From positions 1 to 53,119 of the IMG/VR virus record IMGVR_UViG_3300044608_001820: DNA of 53,119 bases; one strand, given 5' to 3'. Every line of letters begins with the position of its first letter. The first letter of the stretch is position 1. The notes beneath the pieces are model-generated. The model worked only from the letters and a program-made list of their open reading frames with translations. It ran no database searches and was not told the DNA's origin. Origin of the DNA: a virus. Position numbers and translations under genes: made by a program. This document shows, one piece after another, positions 27,869-36,214 of the stretch.

Positions 27869-28699
27869 ATGCTCGACTATGAACTCACACGATTCATTGG
27901 GCGCAAGAACGCTCTCTCGAATCAAATCAAAAAACTTGAGTCGGAGATCCAAGTAAAAATCAGAAAGCTTGAGGAAGCTGCTGATAAGCTTGATGAGTCG
28001 CAGGAGCGTATCATGATCGCCATTGCCGCTTACAAGAAGCAGTGCGAGCGAGGAGCGAACACTGAGCTTCGGAGAGCGGAGCGCCGCATCAAAGAGCTCG
28101 AGAAACTTGTCGCGAACGGTGGAGGACAAGCGCGGGCGGATGTTGATCTTATGGCAGTTGCCCGTGGCCGAACCTTCGCTATCTTCGATGCGATTTTATT
28201 CAGCATCTCGAATTGGTCTACGAGCGGCGATACAGCTCCCGACTTTGAACTTGTGTCTCAGTCGATTCTGTTCCCCGTAGTCTACGAGCAGGTGATGAAT
28301 GGTCCTGAAGGATACTTACTTGACACTGTGCCAACTAGCGCATTAGAGGTTGTCAGGCGCGGACGGGAGTGGGTCAGGCACCTTCGCCAAACCTGCGAAC
28401 GTTCCCTCATCGACCCGGATGTCTGGCATCGATATCAACCCGCTGTCGTGGAGTGGTGGTTGAATGACGCGCTGCCGCTGATCTATGAGTATCGCAATCC
28501 GGAGTGGGATGATTTCGAGGCTTTCTCCCAGCAGGAGATGATCGCCTGGCGAGATTTCCCTGCAAATCGGGCACTGTCATTCCCGCTGATCTTTGACGGC
28601 ATGGAAACAGTCACTCGGTACCGCGACGAGATTCGCGAATCTTCTGGGATACCAGAATTAGATAAGAACGCGATACAAACTCGCCTCGATCCCCTATGA
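27869..28699 (+). CDS. Coiled-coil hypothetical protein (276 aa)
   Basis: Residues 10-90 form a long charged coiled coil (KKLESEIQVKIRKLEEAADKL). The remaining 180 residues are a Trp-rich globular domain I do not recognise. The possible -10 CATAAT lies 30 bases before the ATG. ATGA overlap with the next gene. Confidence 0.6.
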   Translation: MLDYELTRFIGRKNALSNQIKKLESEIQVKIRKLEEAADKLDESQERIMIAIAAYKKQCERGANTELRRAERRIKELEKLVANGGGQARADVDLMAVARGRTFAIFDAILFSISNWSTSGDTAPDFELVSQSILFPVVYEQVMNGPEGYLLDTVPTSALEVVRRGREWVRHLRQTCERSLIDPDVWHRYQPAVVEWWLNDALPLIYEYRNPEWDDFEAFSQQEMIAWRDFPANRALSFPLIFDGMETVTRYRDEIRESSGIPELDKNAIQTRLDPL

Positions 28700-29097
28700 A
28701 TGACATTCGGAATCTAGAAAACTGGGCGATTGACACGATCGCTGAGAATAAAAAGCTCGGGCATCTCAAGATGAAGGCTGGTTACGGCCTCATCGATGCC
28801 CTAGAAACTCTCTACATGCAATGGCAGACGAAGAGAACTAAACGTGTCCAAACTGAATATATGAAGTGGAGGGTGCGTCTTCACCGTAAGTGGAACGCCG
28901 ACCACGACTTTCTGCATGAACTCGATGATAATTTTAAGATCGGGTTAAATGATGACACAATAGGTAAAACACTCTGGGATGTTCCACCTGAAGACTCCGT
29001 CAATCTCTCGAATGGATACAACTGGCGCCGCGACTCCGGATACGCACTTCGGGGAGGATCGCGAGATCGAACCAGTCCTTCGGATTTGGTGGAGTGA
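28696..29097 (+). CDS. Hypothetical protein (133 aa)
   Basis: Unrecognised, helical and basic in the middle (WQTKRTKRVQTEYMKWRVRLHRK). The last 28 codons overlap the next gene in another frame. Confidence 0.5.
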   Translation: MNDIRNLENWAIDTIAENKKLGHLKMKAGYGLIDALETLYMQWQTKRTKRVQTEYMKWRVRLHRKWNADHDFLHELDDNFKIGLNDDTIGKTLWDVPPEDSVNLSNGYNWRRDSGYALRGGSRDRTSPSDLVE

Positions 29098-29251
29098 GCA
29101 CGTAGATCAGTTCAGGTGGGTGCTCACTTTTAGCGCTTCCGAGTACAAAGTTTTTCATGGCAACGCTCTGACCTTAGAACAGGCAATGAGTGACGTTGAG
29201 CATTGTCGTAAAATCTACGAATCAAGGGACAGTTTTCTAACTGTCTACTGA
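29012..29251 (+). CDS. Small hypothetical protein (79 aa)
   Basis: Alpha/beta pattern (EPVLRIWWSEHVDQFRWVLTFSASEY). The ATG at 29012 gives an 86-base overlap with the previous gene, and a later start is possible. The stop lies inside promoter P12. Confidence 0.5.
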   Translation: MDTTGAATPDTHFGEDREIEPVLRIWWSEHVDQFRWVLTFSASEYKVFHGNALTLEQAMSDVEHCRKIYESRDSFLTVY

Positions 29252-29290
29252 GGCACCTAGACCGTCCCTTGGCGTAGTATGATATTTCTG
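29228..29290 (+). promoter_or_regulatory. Operator promoter P12
   Basis: Perfect dyad with a compensatory change, GACAGTT-TTCT-AACTGTC (29228-29245), box GTCTAC at 29243-29248, 29 bases, -10 TATGAT at 29278-29283. It overlaps the end of the gene before. Confidence 0.65.
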
Positions 29291-29306
29291 TACAACGCAA
29301 GCACAG

Positions 29307-29468
29307 ATGGACTACCGCGACCTCGCTGTGGATCGTATTCACTACCTTGTGGAACGAGCGCAGGACCTGTACTATGATGAGATGTACGAAGAAGGCGATC
29401 TCCTAATGGAGCAAGCCTGCGAGATCGCTGACGAACTTCGTGATACTTTACAACCAGCCCTCGCCTGA
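29307..29468 (+). CDS. Small helical protein, AVDRI family (53 aa)
   Basis: MDYRDLAVDRIHYLVERAQDLYYDE... is a paralogue of the protein at 13560, which also follows an operator promoter. Acidic, helical, unknown function. Confidence 0.6.
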   Translation: MDYRDLAVDRIHYLVERAQDLYYDEMYEEGDLLMEQACEIADELRDTLQPALA

Positions 29469-29482
29469 TATAATAGATGCGA
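29447..29482 (+). promoter_or_regulatory. Sigma70-like promoter of the polymerase gene
   Basis: TTTACA (29447-29452), 16 bases, TATAAT (29469-29474). An ATG at 29477 would fall before the transcription start, which favours the start at 29510 for the polymerase. Confidence 0.5.
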
Positions 29483-29509
29483 ACAAAAACTTATCAGATG
29501 GTAACGTCT

Positions 29510-32407
29510 ATGAACTTGAATGAGCAAGGTTATCCTGTACTCAACAACGATCTCCATAAAAAGCTCTTCGGTTCCGCCAGCCGCCCCGTACCTAAGAGCT
29601 TCATGCTCGAACGGTCGAGGCGGCTTCTTAGTAGGTTTGACATCCCCGTGCCGGTAGACTATCCGGATGGGATGTATGATGGTGACTTGCCATTTCCTGA
29701 ACTAATTGGTGGAAACATTGAGTCTCACTTTGAGGCTATGGCTGGGGAGTTCGTCGATGACTATAAGTCATACGCTGACCAATTCTCCACCGCAAAACTT
29801 CCAAAGATCCCTGGCTACGATGATTTCATCTTTCAGCCTGGGTGGACTCGCTATACGTTCGTAAACAACAAGTGGGTCACTGAGAAAGTCCCGTATCCTC
29901 TCGAAAAAGCATTCACGTTCGATACGGAGACCTTCGTTACTGGAGGCGCATTCCCGGTTATTGGCACTGCCTTGTCGGAGGAAGCATCGTACATTTGGCT
30001 AGCCGCCGAGATGTGTGATCCCTCTCTGCCTGTCGATGAATGGACTCAACATGACCTTATCCCACTTGGTGATGGGAACTTCATTGTCGGTCATAACATT
30101 TCCTATGACCGCGTTCGCGCTCGTGACGGCTACACGCTTGATAAAACGGAGCCTGAGAATTTCTACTTCGACACGCTCTCGGCGCACATTGCTGTCTCGG
30201 GTCTTGCGTCGGGTCAACGGTGGCTTTACGTCCTTGCCGGGAAGGATCCAGACTCCCTCACGGAGGAGGAAAAGAAGAAGCTCCGCTTCCGTCCACGATG
30301 GGCAACCGAGGGTGCGACAAACTCCCTAGTGAATGTGTATAACTTCCACGTCGCGGCCGTGCGTGAGTACTTTGGCGAGGAAGTCCACTTCATGGAGGAT
30401 GCTGATAAGGACATCCGGGATGTGTTCGTGAAGGCAACCGAGATGCATCAGTTGGCTAATCGCCGTGATCTTCTCGAGTACGCAATGCTTGACGCCTTCT
30501 ACACATCCGAGTTGTTCCAGGCTCTGTGGCGTAAGTACCTCGAGTCAACTCCTTCGAAGGTAGCACTCGCGGGCCACATGTTCCTCAATGGATCACGTAT
30601 TCCTGTCTCCACGGATTGGCCGCAATGGATCGATCAGGTGGAGAAAGTCTTCGCGAAGTACAACCGTGAGATGTCTGACATCTGTCACGAGTTGATTCAG
30701 AAGTACGTGGATGAATGGCGTGTAGAGCTCGAGAAGGATATTGCCGCCGTACAATCTGCACTGGATGGCGAAGACCGAGCTGACATCATCGCCGCAGCCG
30801 GACTCGAGAAGAAGAAAGTCGTGAAGATCACTGACGTTCTCAAAGGTCTGGATAAGAACGCGGTGTTTAATTGGACTCATCACGCTGATGCCTGGGTTCG
30901 GAAGGATCCATGGATGAGCCAACTTGATTGGACTCCACGTGGATATGCCGGGAAGTATGCCTACATGCCAAAGTGGGCGAGTAAGTATCTGGCGGATACT
31001 TCAGAGCGGATCACGACCAAAGCCCAGGTCTCTCACCTTCTGCTTAAGCTGAAGTGGGAAGACACACCGATTCAACTCACAAAGAGCAAGGGCTGGTGCT
31101 TCCGCACCGAGGAAGGAAAGCTGGAGAAGATTCCGCACCCGAAAGGCAATGGCGACAATGTTGGTATTCTCCTGTCGAAAGACTTTCTAGTCGATATGGA
31201 GAATGGTCGTCTGAGCAGTGACCTTCCCGAGGCGCGAAGGGCGCTTGATATTGCAAATGCCACATCGTATTGGACGTCAGTGCGTAAGCGTGTTCATGAC
31301 CGAATCTTCATGGATGTGGAAAATCCGTACGGGAAGAGTTGGTATATGATGATGCCGGAGATCATCGCTCACGGCACGGTGACTCGCCGAACTGTGGAGA
31401 GCCTGATGGTTACGATGTGTTCTACCAAGAAGCATCGGATTGGCACCGAGCTTAAGACTCGTATTCAGTGCCCTCCTGGCTGGAAGATCGTTGGTGCTGA
31501 CTTCGACGGTCAGGAACTTCAGATCGCTAGCATCTACGCGGATGCCTGGGAGGGAGGATTCATCGGTGCATCGCCAATGGCTCACACGGTGCTGTCCGGA
31601 TCGAAGGAAAAGGGAACGGATGCCCACACCAAGCTCGCTAAGGCAATTAACACCAACCGTGATGTTGCTAAGGGCGTGGGCTTCGCAATGCTATACGGCG
31701 CGGGTGTTCGCACCATCGCTAATACCATCAAGAAGACTTACAAGGACCGGTCCGCAGCTGAACTCCGTCAGTTCGGTAACCGAGCGCTCTCATTCAAGAA
31801 GGGTCAGAAGACTCCCGATGGTCACTATGAGGGAGGGAGTGACAGCGGCTGCTATAACTACATGGAAGGTATCGCCCTTCGCACGAAGATTCCTACGCTT
31901 CCCTGTCTCGGAACCAAGATCTCAACTGCACTCCGCCCTGCGGCAGTAGGCGATGACTTCCACACCGGTCGGATCAACTGGACTATTCAATCGTCCGGCG
32001 CTGAGATGCTTGCCGTGATCCTTACCGCCTCACATTGGTTGGCTCGTAGGTTCAAGATTCCCGCTCAGTTCATCCTCTCGATTCACGACGAGACATGGTT
32101 CATGGTCCCGGAGAAGTACGCTGAGAGCTTTGCTGTATTATTCCAGATGGCTCACCTCTACTCCTGGGCACGCTTCCAAGCAAGCGTAAAGATGAATGAT
32201 GTGCCGCTAAGCCGGGCATTCTTCTCTTCCGTGGCAATCGATGATCGGCTTCGTAAATCAGTTCGAGAGTGTACTGTGACACCCTCAAATCCCGAGGGTG
32301 CCGATGAACCCGACGGCAATGAGTATTCGATGGCTCAAATGGCGGAGCTCGGGTGGGTGAAGAAGCTTAAGACTCGAGCGGATATGGTTGCGAAGGGGTT
32401 GCTTTGA
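29510..32407 (+). CDS. Pol gamma-like family A DNA polymerase (965 aa)
   Basis: Replicative polymerase with 3'-5' exonuclease. Exo I FDTE lies near residue 138, Exo II GHNISYDR near 196, Exo III YAMLDAFYT near 324. Palm motif A reads VGADFDGQEL (near 662) and motif B KGVGFAMLYGAG. Motif C and the end read INWTIQSSGAEML, LSIHDE (near 858), MNDVPLSRAFFSSVAIDDRLRK and TPSNPEG. The last blocks match mitochondrial Pol gamma nearly word for word (NWxxQSS, SIHDE, NDxPxSxAFFSxVxID, TPSNPxG) rather than E. coli Pol I or T7. Such a polymerase was reported in cyanomyovirus S-TIM5 (from memory). Confidence 0.93.
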   Translation: MNLNEQGYPVLNNDLHKKLFGSASRPVPKSFMLERSRRLLSRFDIPVPVDYPDGMYDGDLPFPELIGGNIESHFEAMAGEFVDDYKSYADQFSTAKLPKIPGYDDFIFQPGWTRYTFVNNKWVTEKVPYPLEKAFTFDTETFVTGGAFPVIGTALSEEASYIWLAAEMCDPSLPVDEWTQHDLIPLGDGNFIVGHNISYDRVRARDGYTLDKTEPENFYFDTLSAHIAVSGLASGQRWLYVLAGKDPDSLTEEEKKKLRFRPRWATEGATNSLVNVYNFHVAAVREYFGEEVHFMEDADKDIRDVFVKATEMHQLANRRDLLEYAMLDAFYTSELFQALWRKYLESTPSKVALAGHMFLNGSRIPVSTDWPQWIDQVEKVFAKYNREMSDICHELIQKYVDEWRVELEKDIAAVQSALDGEDRADIIAAAGLEKKKVVKITDVLKGLDKNAVFNWTHHADAWVRKDPWMSQLDWTPRGYAGKYAYMPKWASKYLADTSERITTKAQVSHLLLKLKWEDTPIQLTKSKGWCFRTEEGKLEKIPHPKGNGDNVGILLSKDFLVDMENGRLSSDLPEARRALDIANATSYWTSVRKRVHDRIFMDVENPYGKSWYMMMPEIIAHGTVTRRTVESLMVTMCSTKKHRIGTELKTRIQCPPGWKIVGADFDGQELQIASIYADAWEGGFIGASPMAHTVLSGSKEKGTDAHTKLAKAINTNRDVAKGVGFAMLYGAGVRTIANTIKKTYKDRSAAELRQFGNRALSFKKGQKTPDGHYEGGSDSGCYNYMEGIALRTKIPTLPCLGTKISTALRPAAVGDDFHTGRINWTIQSSGAEMLAVILTASHWLARRFKIPAQFILSIHDETWFMVPEKYAESFAVLFQMAHLYSWARFQASVKMNDVPLSRAFFSSVAIDDRLRKSVRECTVTPSNPEGADEPDGNEYSMAQMAELGWVKKLKTRADMVAKGLL

Positions 32408-32583
32408 CTAAACTCGAACGTGCCATCGACGCCCTATATCGTGGAAGATGCAACCTTATTCAAGCATGCTCGTTAGCCGAAGTCGATCAGGAAACGATGA
32501 AAAAGTTCTTGCTTGACAAAGTTCAGTGCACGCCGTCACACCCGCTCCAACTCTCTCTCGACCTAAGGAACTCTGACCAATGA
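32404..32583 (+). CDS. Small hypothetical protein (59 aa)
   Basis: TTG start overlapping the polymerase stop. LERAIDALYRGRCNLIQACSLAEVDQETMKKF resembles a helix-turn-helix layout. Too short to assign. Confidence 0.5.
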   Translation: MTKLERAIDALYRGRCNLIQACSLAEVDQETMKKFLLDKVQCTPSHPLQLSLDLRNSDQ

Positions 32584-32756
32584 GCAAGAAAAAGGCACAA
32601 TTTTACAATCTAACGCTTCTGGCTAATAATAGACCGTACGTCTCGATCACTTTCTTCGATCACAAGGAGCGCCGAATGCTAAGCTCTGTTGATGTTGTTC
32701 TCAACCTCGACTACCATGACGACGCAACCATCGGATCCTTTGTCACCTCTCGTTAA
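32580..32756 (+). CDS. Small hypothetical protein (58 aa)
   Basis: MSKKKAQFYNLTLLANNRPYVSITFF... is beta-rich and basic at the start. ATGA overlap with the gene before. Unrecognised. Confidence 0.5.
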   Translation: MSKKKAQFYNLTLLANNRPYVSITFFDHKERRMLSSVDVVLNLDYHDDATIGSFVTSR

Positions 32757-32761
32757 TCAAC

Positions 32762-33337
32762 ATGTCAATGCTAATCATCGTTTCTGGTCCAGACCGAGTT
32801 GGTAAGTCAACTCTCATTGATTCCATGGCTCAGGAGCTAGGAGTGGACAATACGTTCGTAGCTCACCACGGTCCTCCGCCAAAGCATAACGACAATATCT
32901 TTGACATGTACCGGGACACTCTTCAGGACTGGAGGTGGTCTAAGAAACCTTATGCGATCTTCGATAGGGCATACCCATGCAGCTATATTCTTGAGCAGCA
33001 CCGCCGCCACAATGCCGGACATTTCGAGGACATCATTGACCTGGAGATCGAGACATCCGAGGCTGTGGACTCTGTGGTTCACCTTGGCGTCTTTCGCCCA
33101 TGGTATTGGTCAGCTCCCCTGCACCTTGAGGAGATCCGAGAGGAGGAGCCTGGCGCCGCTCTATGGTACATCCGCGACCAGTACATCGCACGCATGCAGG
33201 AGCACGAGATCTATACTCAGCAGCTCCTTAACTTCTACGAGAACATTACGATGTTCCCGAACTATCAGATCCACAATCAAGATACCAATGGACGGGCGGC
33301 ACTTGCCAACTGTCGCGAAGCTCTACGTAAATCCTGA
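32762..33337 (+). CDS. Thymidylate kinase-like P-loop kinase (191 aa)
   Basis: N-terminal P-loop GPDRVGKST (residues 9-17), a DRAYPCSYILEQ segment near 69-80 in the place of the dTMP kinase DR motif, and an overall deoxynucleoside-monophosphate kinase layout. Probably phosphorylates dTMP or another dNMP, fitting the thymidylate synthase 200 bases downstream. Substrate choice is inference. Confidence 0.75.
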   Translation: MSMLIIVSGPDRVGKSTLIDSMAQELGVDNTFVAHHGPPPKHNDNIFDMYRDTLQDWRWSKKPYAIFDRAYPCSYILEQHRRHNAGHFEDIIDLEIETSEAVDSVVHLGVFRPWYWSAPLHLEEIREEEPGAALWYIRDQYIARMQEHEIYTQQLLNFYENITMFPNYQIHNQDTNGRAALANCREALRKS

Positions 33338-33552
33338 TGCCATTTCCTATGCCACGCGATCCTAACTTCATGCTTGAATACTGTCGAGAGTGGGTGGATG
33401 ACGCCAACTATCGATATGATCACGGAATGCGATCGATGGCACAGGAAAGTATACGAACGGCGGCACAACTATATGTTCAGTTGCCGCCGGGATTTTCTGA
33501 TTTAGAGTTTGAAAAGTATTACGAGGAAACACTCAAGAAGGTTTACGGATGA
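33337..33552 (+). CDS. Small hypothetical protein (71 aa)
   Basis: Helical, aromatic-rich, unrecognised. Sits between kinase and thymidylate synthase with overlaps on both sides, so it is co-translated with the nucleotide genes. Confidence 0.55.
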   Translation: MPFPMPRDPNFMLEYCREWVDDANYRYDHGMRSMAQESIRTAAQLYVQLPPGFSDLEFEKYYEETLKKVYG

Positions 33553-34457
33553 GACTACAAAGTTTGGAAGCAAAAACACAGCTTGGTCACGTTCTTCATG
33601 CCGGTGATTACGCGATTAAGCATGATAATTGGGACTATATCTACAGCGAGTATCTCTATGAAATCATGACTAACGGCGAGAAGTTCGTCGGTAGGAATGG
33701 CGAGACTCGCGCGCTCTTCGGTTGTTCAGCGAAGGTTGATCTTCGTGTTGGATTCCCGCTCACCCGCCTTCGGAAGATGCCATGGATGAATATCCTTCGG
33801 GAACTAAAGTTTGACATCGGGTTCAACACCAACGTCGAAGCTCTTGGTCCCGCTAAGCACTTCTGGGATTTTCTCGCCGATGAGAACGGTGAGCTGGGTG
33901 CCTCCGCTTACTGTCGGCAGTGGCGCCAGTGGCCACCATCATCACCGGGATACGAGATGCCTAACGAGCGACTCGTTACTGACAGGTCTATCGATCAGCT
34001 CAAAGATGTGATCGTCAAACTCATTGAGCAACCTAACACCCGTCAAGGCACTGTCATCACTCACAATCCGACTGCGATCGATCCAGCGTGCCCACCCTGT
34101 CACATTGCGATGCAGTTTGCCCCATCGGTGGATGGCTGGTTGGATCTGATGGTGCCCGCCCGGTCTAACGATATGGTTGTCGGGTTCCCGCTGGATATTG
34201 CCCGCTACGCCTTGATTCTCAAGATTGTAGCGATGAGAAGCGGTAAGGCTGCTCGTTTCGTGTACATGCCAAGCGCTAACTCGCATATCTACCAAAATTG
34301 CTATGATATTGTCGATGAGATGCTTGACCGAGAGCCTAAGCCTGAGTGTCAAGTTCGCCTCACCCGTTGCCCTGGAAGCCTCTCAGATGTAAATCTTGAG
34401 GACTTTGAGCTAACTGATTACGACCCGCATCCCGCGATTAAGATCGCAGTTAACTAA
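33549..34457 (+). CDS. thyA: Thymidylate synthase, ThyA family (302 aa)
   Basis: Makes dTMP from dUMP with methylene-tetrahydrofolate. The active-site block DPACPPCHIAMQF holds the catalytic Cys near 184. The dUMP-binding blocks ARSNDMVVGFPLDIARYALI and SNSHIYQNCYD match RSxDxxLGxPFNIxxY and HxYxNH. The N-terminal part (RNGETRALFGCSAKVDLRVGFPLTRLRKM) replaces the standard RTGxxxxSxFG block and is divergent, as in other phage ThyA-like enzymes (some act on dCMP), so hydroxymethylation cannot be excluded. Confidence 0.85.
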   Translation: MRLQSLEAKTQLGHVLHAGDYAIKHDNWDYIYSEYLYEIMTNGEKFVGRNGETRALFGCSAKVDLRVGFPLTRLRKMPWMNILRELKFDIGFNTNVEALGPAKHFWDFLADENGELGASAYCRQWRQWPPSSPGYEMPNERLVTDRSIDQLKDVIVKLIEQPNTRQGTVITHNPTAIDPACPPCHIAMQFAPSVDGWLDLMVPARSNDMVVGFPLDIARYALILKIVAMRSGKAARFVYMPSANSHIYQNCYDIVDEMLDREPKPECQVRLTRCPGSLSDVNLEDFELTDYDPHPAIKIAVN

Positions 34458-34459
34458 CG

Positions 34460-34467
34460 GGGTAAAA
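34460..34467 (+). promoter_or_regulatory. GGGTAAAA motif, candidate late promoter
   Basis: GGGTAAAA 41 bases before the ATG at 34501, directly after the thymidylate synthase stop. The same motif occurs before three other virion genes. AAAATTACGATAG follows and resembles a -10 region. Confidence 0.4.
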
Positions 34468-34500
34468 AATTACGATAGAGGTAACTCGAAACACACTTTC

Positions 34501-34866
34501 ATGGAAGAAACACCTAAACCCGGCGTTCGTGTCATGCGAAAGTCTCCTGAGGAAATGGCTCAGGGTGCTGCAATTCAAACGCAAAACTCTTTCGAAGACG
34601 CTGACTCCACATTCTTCACGACTCTCTCGAATGGCCGCGATGTCATTCTCCGAGAGATGACAGCGAGCGATCTGCTTTTCATCGAGAAGCTAAACACCGC
34701 CGGAGATATGGAGCGTTCGCTAAAACTCGTCGCTCGGCTCTCCACAGGGTCAGGCAAGATCACCTACGATGAGTTGCAAAAACTCAAGATGAAGGATCTT
34801 CGCAAGGTGACTGAATTGCTCGGTAAAGCCGGCGGCACTGACGAGGACGAGGACCCAAACGACTGA
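34501..34866 (+). CDS. Tail assembly chaperone, short form (121 aa)
   Basis: Analogue of the phage lambda G protein: small, acidic C-terminus (GGTDEDEDPND), with body TLSNGRDVILREMTASDLLFIEKL and TYDELQKLKMKDLRKVTELL. It guides tail tube assembly around the tape measure protein. Its penultimate codons form a slippery heptamer that lets some ribosomes make the longer form. Confidence 0.78.
   Translation: MEETPKPGVRVMRKSPEEMAQGAAIQTQNSFEDADSTFFTTLSNGRDVILREMTASDLLFIEKLNTAGDMERSLKLVARLSTGSGKITYDELQKLKMKDLRKVTELLGKAGGTDEDEDPND
34854..34860 (+). promoter_or_regulatory. -1 ribosomal frameshift site CCCAAAC
   Basis: Read as C CCA AAC in the chaperone frame, one codon before its TGA: an X-XXY-YYZ slippery heptamer. 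After slipping, CCC AAA is followed by CGA CTG and an open frame of 149 codons. That frame has a stop at 34839 and no ATG, GTG or TTG before about 35000, so only frameshifting can express its start. Confidence 0.85.
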
Positions 34867-35309
34867 TAGTCGTCCCGCGAGAGGACTTCTCCTATGAGGT
34901 CACTCTCGCGAATGGAACGACTCTTATAATTCGTGAGATCATCCCGAAGGATTTCTATTTCTTCAACCTGATCGAAAACGATTTCCCCGACATCACCACA
35001 AACCACCTTGTGTTGCTTGTGATCATGCGATTGAGCGGCATGACCGAGCAGGATCTAGAAACGATCCCTTCGAGATATGTAGCCCCGCTCGGACAGTGGA
35101 TGGCGAAGAACGTTCTCGAAGAGAAGGTGATGAAAGTGGAGCAATGGCTCGAGATGGCATTTCACTTTTGTAAGCAAAGGTGGGATGCATCCATCGATTG
35201 GTTGGAACAACAACCGGTCTCTAAAATACTTCTCATGGCAAGGATTCTCTCCGACTTTGTCGAGAAACAAAAAGAGGAGACGAAACGAGCAGCACGGAGG
35301 AAAAAGTGA
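34860..35309 (+). CDS. Tail assembly chaperone extension (frameshifted part, 149 aa)
   Basis: The T-like part of a G-GT pair. It opens RLIVVPREDFSYEVTLANGTTLIIREIIPKDFYFFNLIE, an echo of the first protein's own FFTTLSNGRDVILREMTASDLLFIEKL, so the two halves are duplicated domains. It ends with a basic helix (EKQKEETKRAARRKK). Full fusion about 269 residues. The overlapping GTG of the next gene follows. Confidence 0.8.
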   Translation, partial: RLIVVPREDFSYEVTLANGTTLIIREIIPKDFYFFNLIENDFPDITTNHLVLLVIMRLSGMTEQDLETIPSRYVAPLGQWMAKNVLEEKVMKVEQWLEMAFHFCKQRWDASIDWLEQQPVSKILLMARILSDFVEKQKEETKRAARRKK

Positions 35310-35701
35310 CCTTTAAGTTCAAAGGTTCCGTCCAACTTTTTAACGAGAACTGGTGGGCATCTTCAAAGAGCCCTATCGCTGATGTCCTTCAGCAGGATAA
35401 TGAGGAAGCCTGGTCGAGAGAAAGAGATCCGCAGACGGGTCAGGGCTGGAAACCTCGGAAGCAACCCACCGGTGGGTGGCCCATCCTCAGGAAGAGCGGT
35501 AAGATGCAGGATATGGTGAAGATCCGTGCCGTTGGCGCGGGAGTCTTCTCCACTAAAACGACGTCGTATGGTCCGTTCCATATGACCGGAACAAGTCGAA
35601 TGGCGGCTCGCCCTTGGCTTGGTGTTCCGCAATCATCGATGCCGAAGATGACGATGGTCGCTAAAAAGGCAATTCTCAAGGGCAAGACCCTTCGCTTTTA
35701 A
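35306..35701 (+). CDS. Tail completion / virion morphogenesis protein (131 aa)
   Basis: Resembles the Mu gpG / P2 gpS family: W-rich start, GQGWKPRKQPTGGWPILRKSGKMQDMV, then YGPFHMTGTSRMAARPWLGVP, matching the family pattern Y-x-x-x-H-x-x-G...R-P-(F/W)-L-G. Caps or finishes the tail so that it can join the head. GTG start with CGGAGG upstream. Confidence 0.7.
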   Translation: MTFKFKGSVQLFNENWWASSKSPIADVLQQDNEEAWSRERDPQTGQGWKPRKQPTGGWPILRKSGKMQDMVKIRAVGAGVFSTKTTSYGPFHMTGTSRMAARPWLGVPQSSMPKMTMVAKKAILKGKTLRF

Positions 35702-36135
35702 TGGCAGGAAAAGTACGCGTCTGGCAAACAGGCGACAGTTGGAATAAGCTCGCTTACGCATATTACGGCGATTCGCGAGAGTTTCGGCGCCTCATCGACC
35801 TGAATCCCGGGTTTGATATTCGAACGAATCCGGCTTCCACGGTTCCAGTGTTTATCACAGGGCCTGACGGGATCCTGGGTAAAACCGGCTCGAGCGACGC
35901 AGCGGGATCCCCGGGAACTCTCAATCAACTGAGCACTGCTCTGAATCTTTCAGGTGGATCCAACCCAAATCCCGAACAACAGGACATTGCGACCGCTATC
36001 TTCCCATGGACAAGTTTGCCCGAGTACGCTGAGAGACTCTCAGAATACACGGCTTATGCGATCCTCGAGAAGGACAGAATGAACGGGTACGGCTTAGACT
36101 CGCCACAAGCGAAAGCCGATACTCAGCGTGGTTGA
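35701..36135 (+). CDS. LysM-like tail protein, gpX type (144 aa)
   Basis: First 55 residues (QTGDSWNKLAYAYYGDSREFRRLIDLNPGFD) fit the LysM-like fold of P2 gpX tail proteins that bind baseplate hub parts. The C-terminal 90 residues are Ser-, Gly- and Pro-rich and unassigned. The ATG abuts the previous stop. The gap after it (36136-36214) holds a CCACGG/CCACGG-type hairpin and a GAAGGAG ribosome binding site. Confidence 0.68.
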   Translation: MAGKVRVWQTGDSWNKLAYAYYGDSREFRRLIDLNPGFDIRTNPASTVPVFITGPDGILGKTGSSDAAGSPGTLNQLSTALNLSGGSNPNPEQQDIATAIFPWTSLPEYAERLSEYTAYAILEKDRMNGYGLDSPQAKADTQRG

Positions 36136-36214
36136 GAGACCTCCACGGAGACCACGGTGGGACAGTCCGAAGCCCTCAGCTCTCTCAACATCTAAAGAAG
36201 GAGTTAAACTCTAA

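Noticed and set aside
35010-35309. Independent 99-residue gene
   Set aside because: It is the 3' part of the frameshifted chaperone. The open frame continues upstream to the slippery site and matches the chaperone pattern there.
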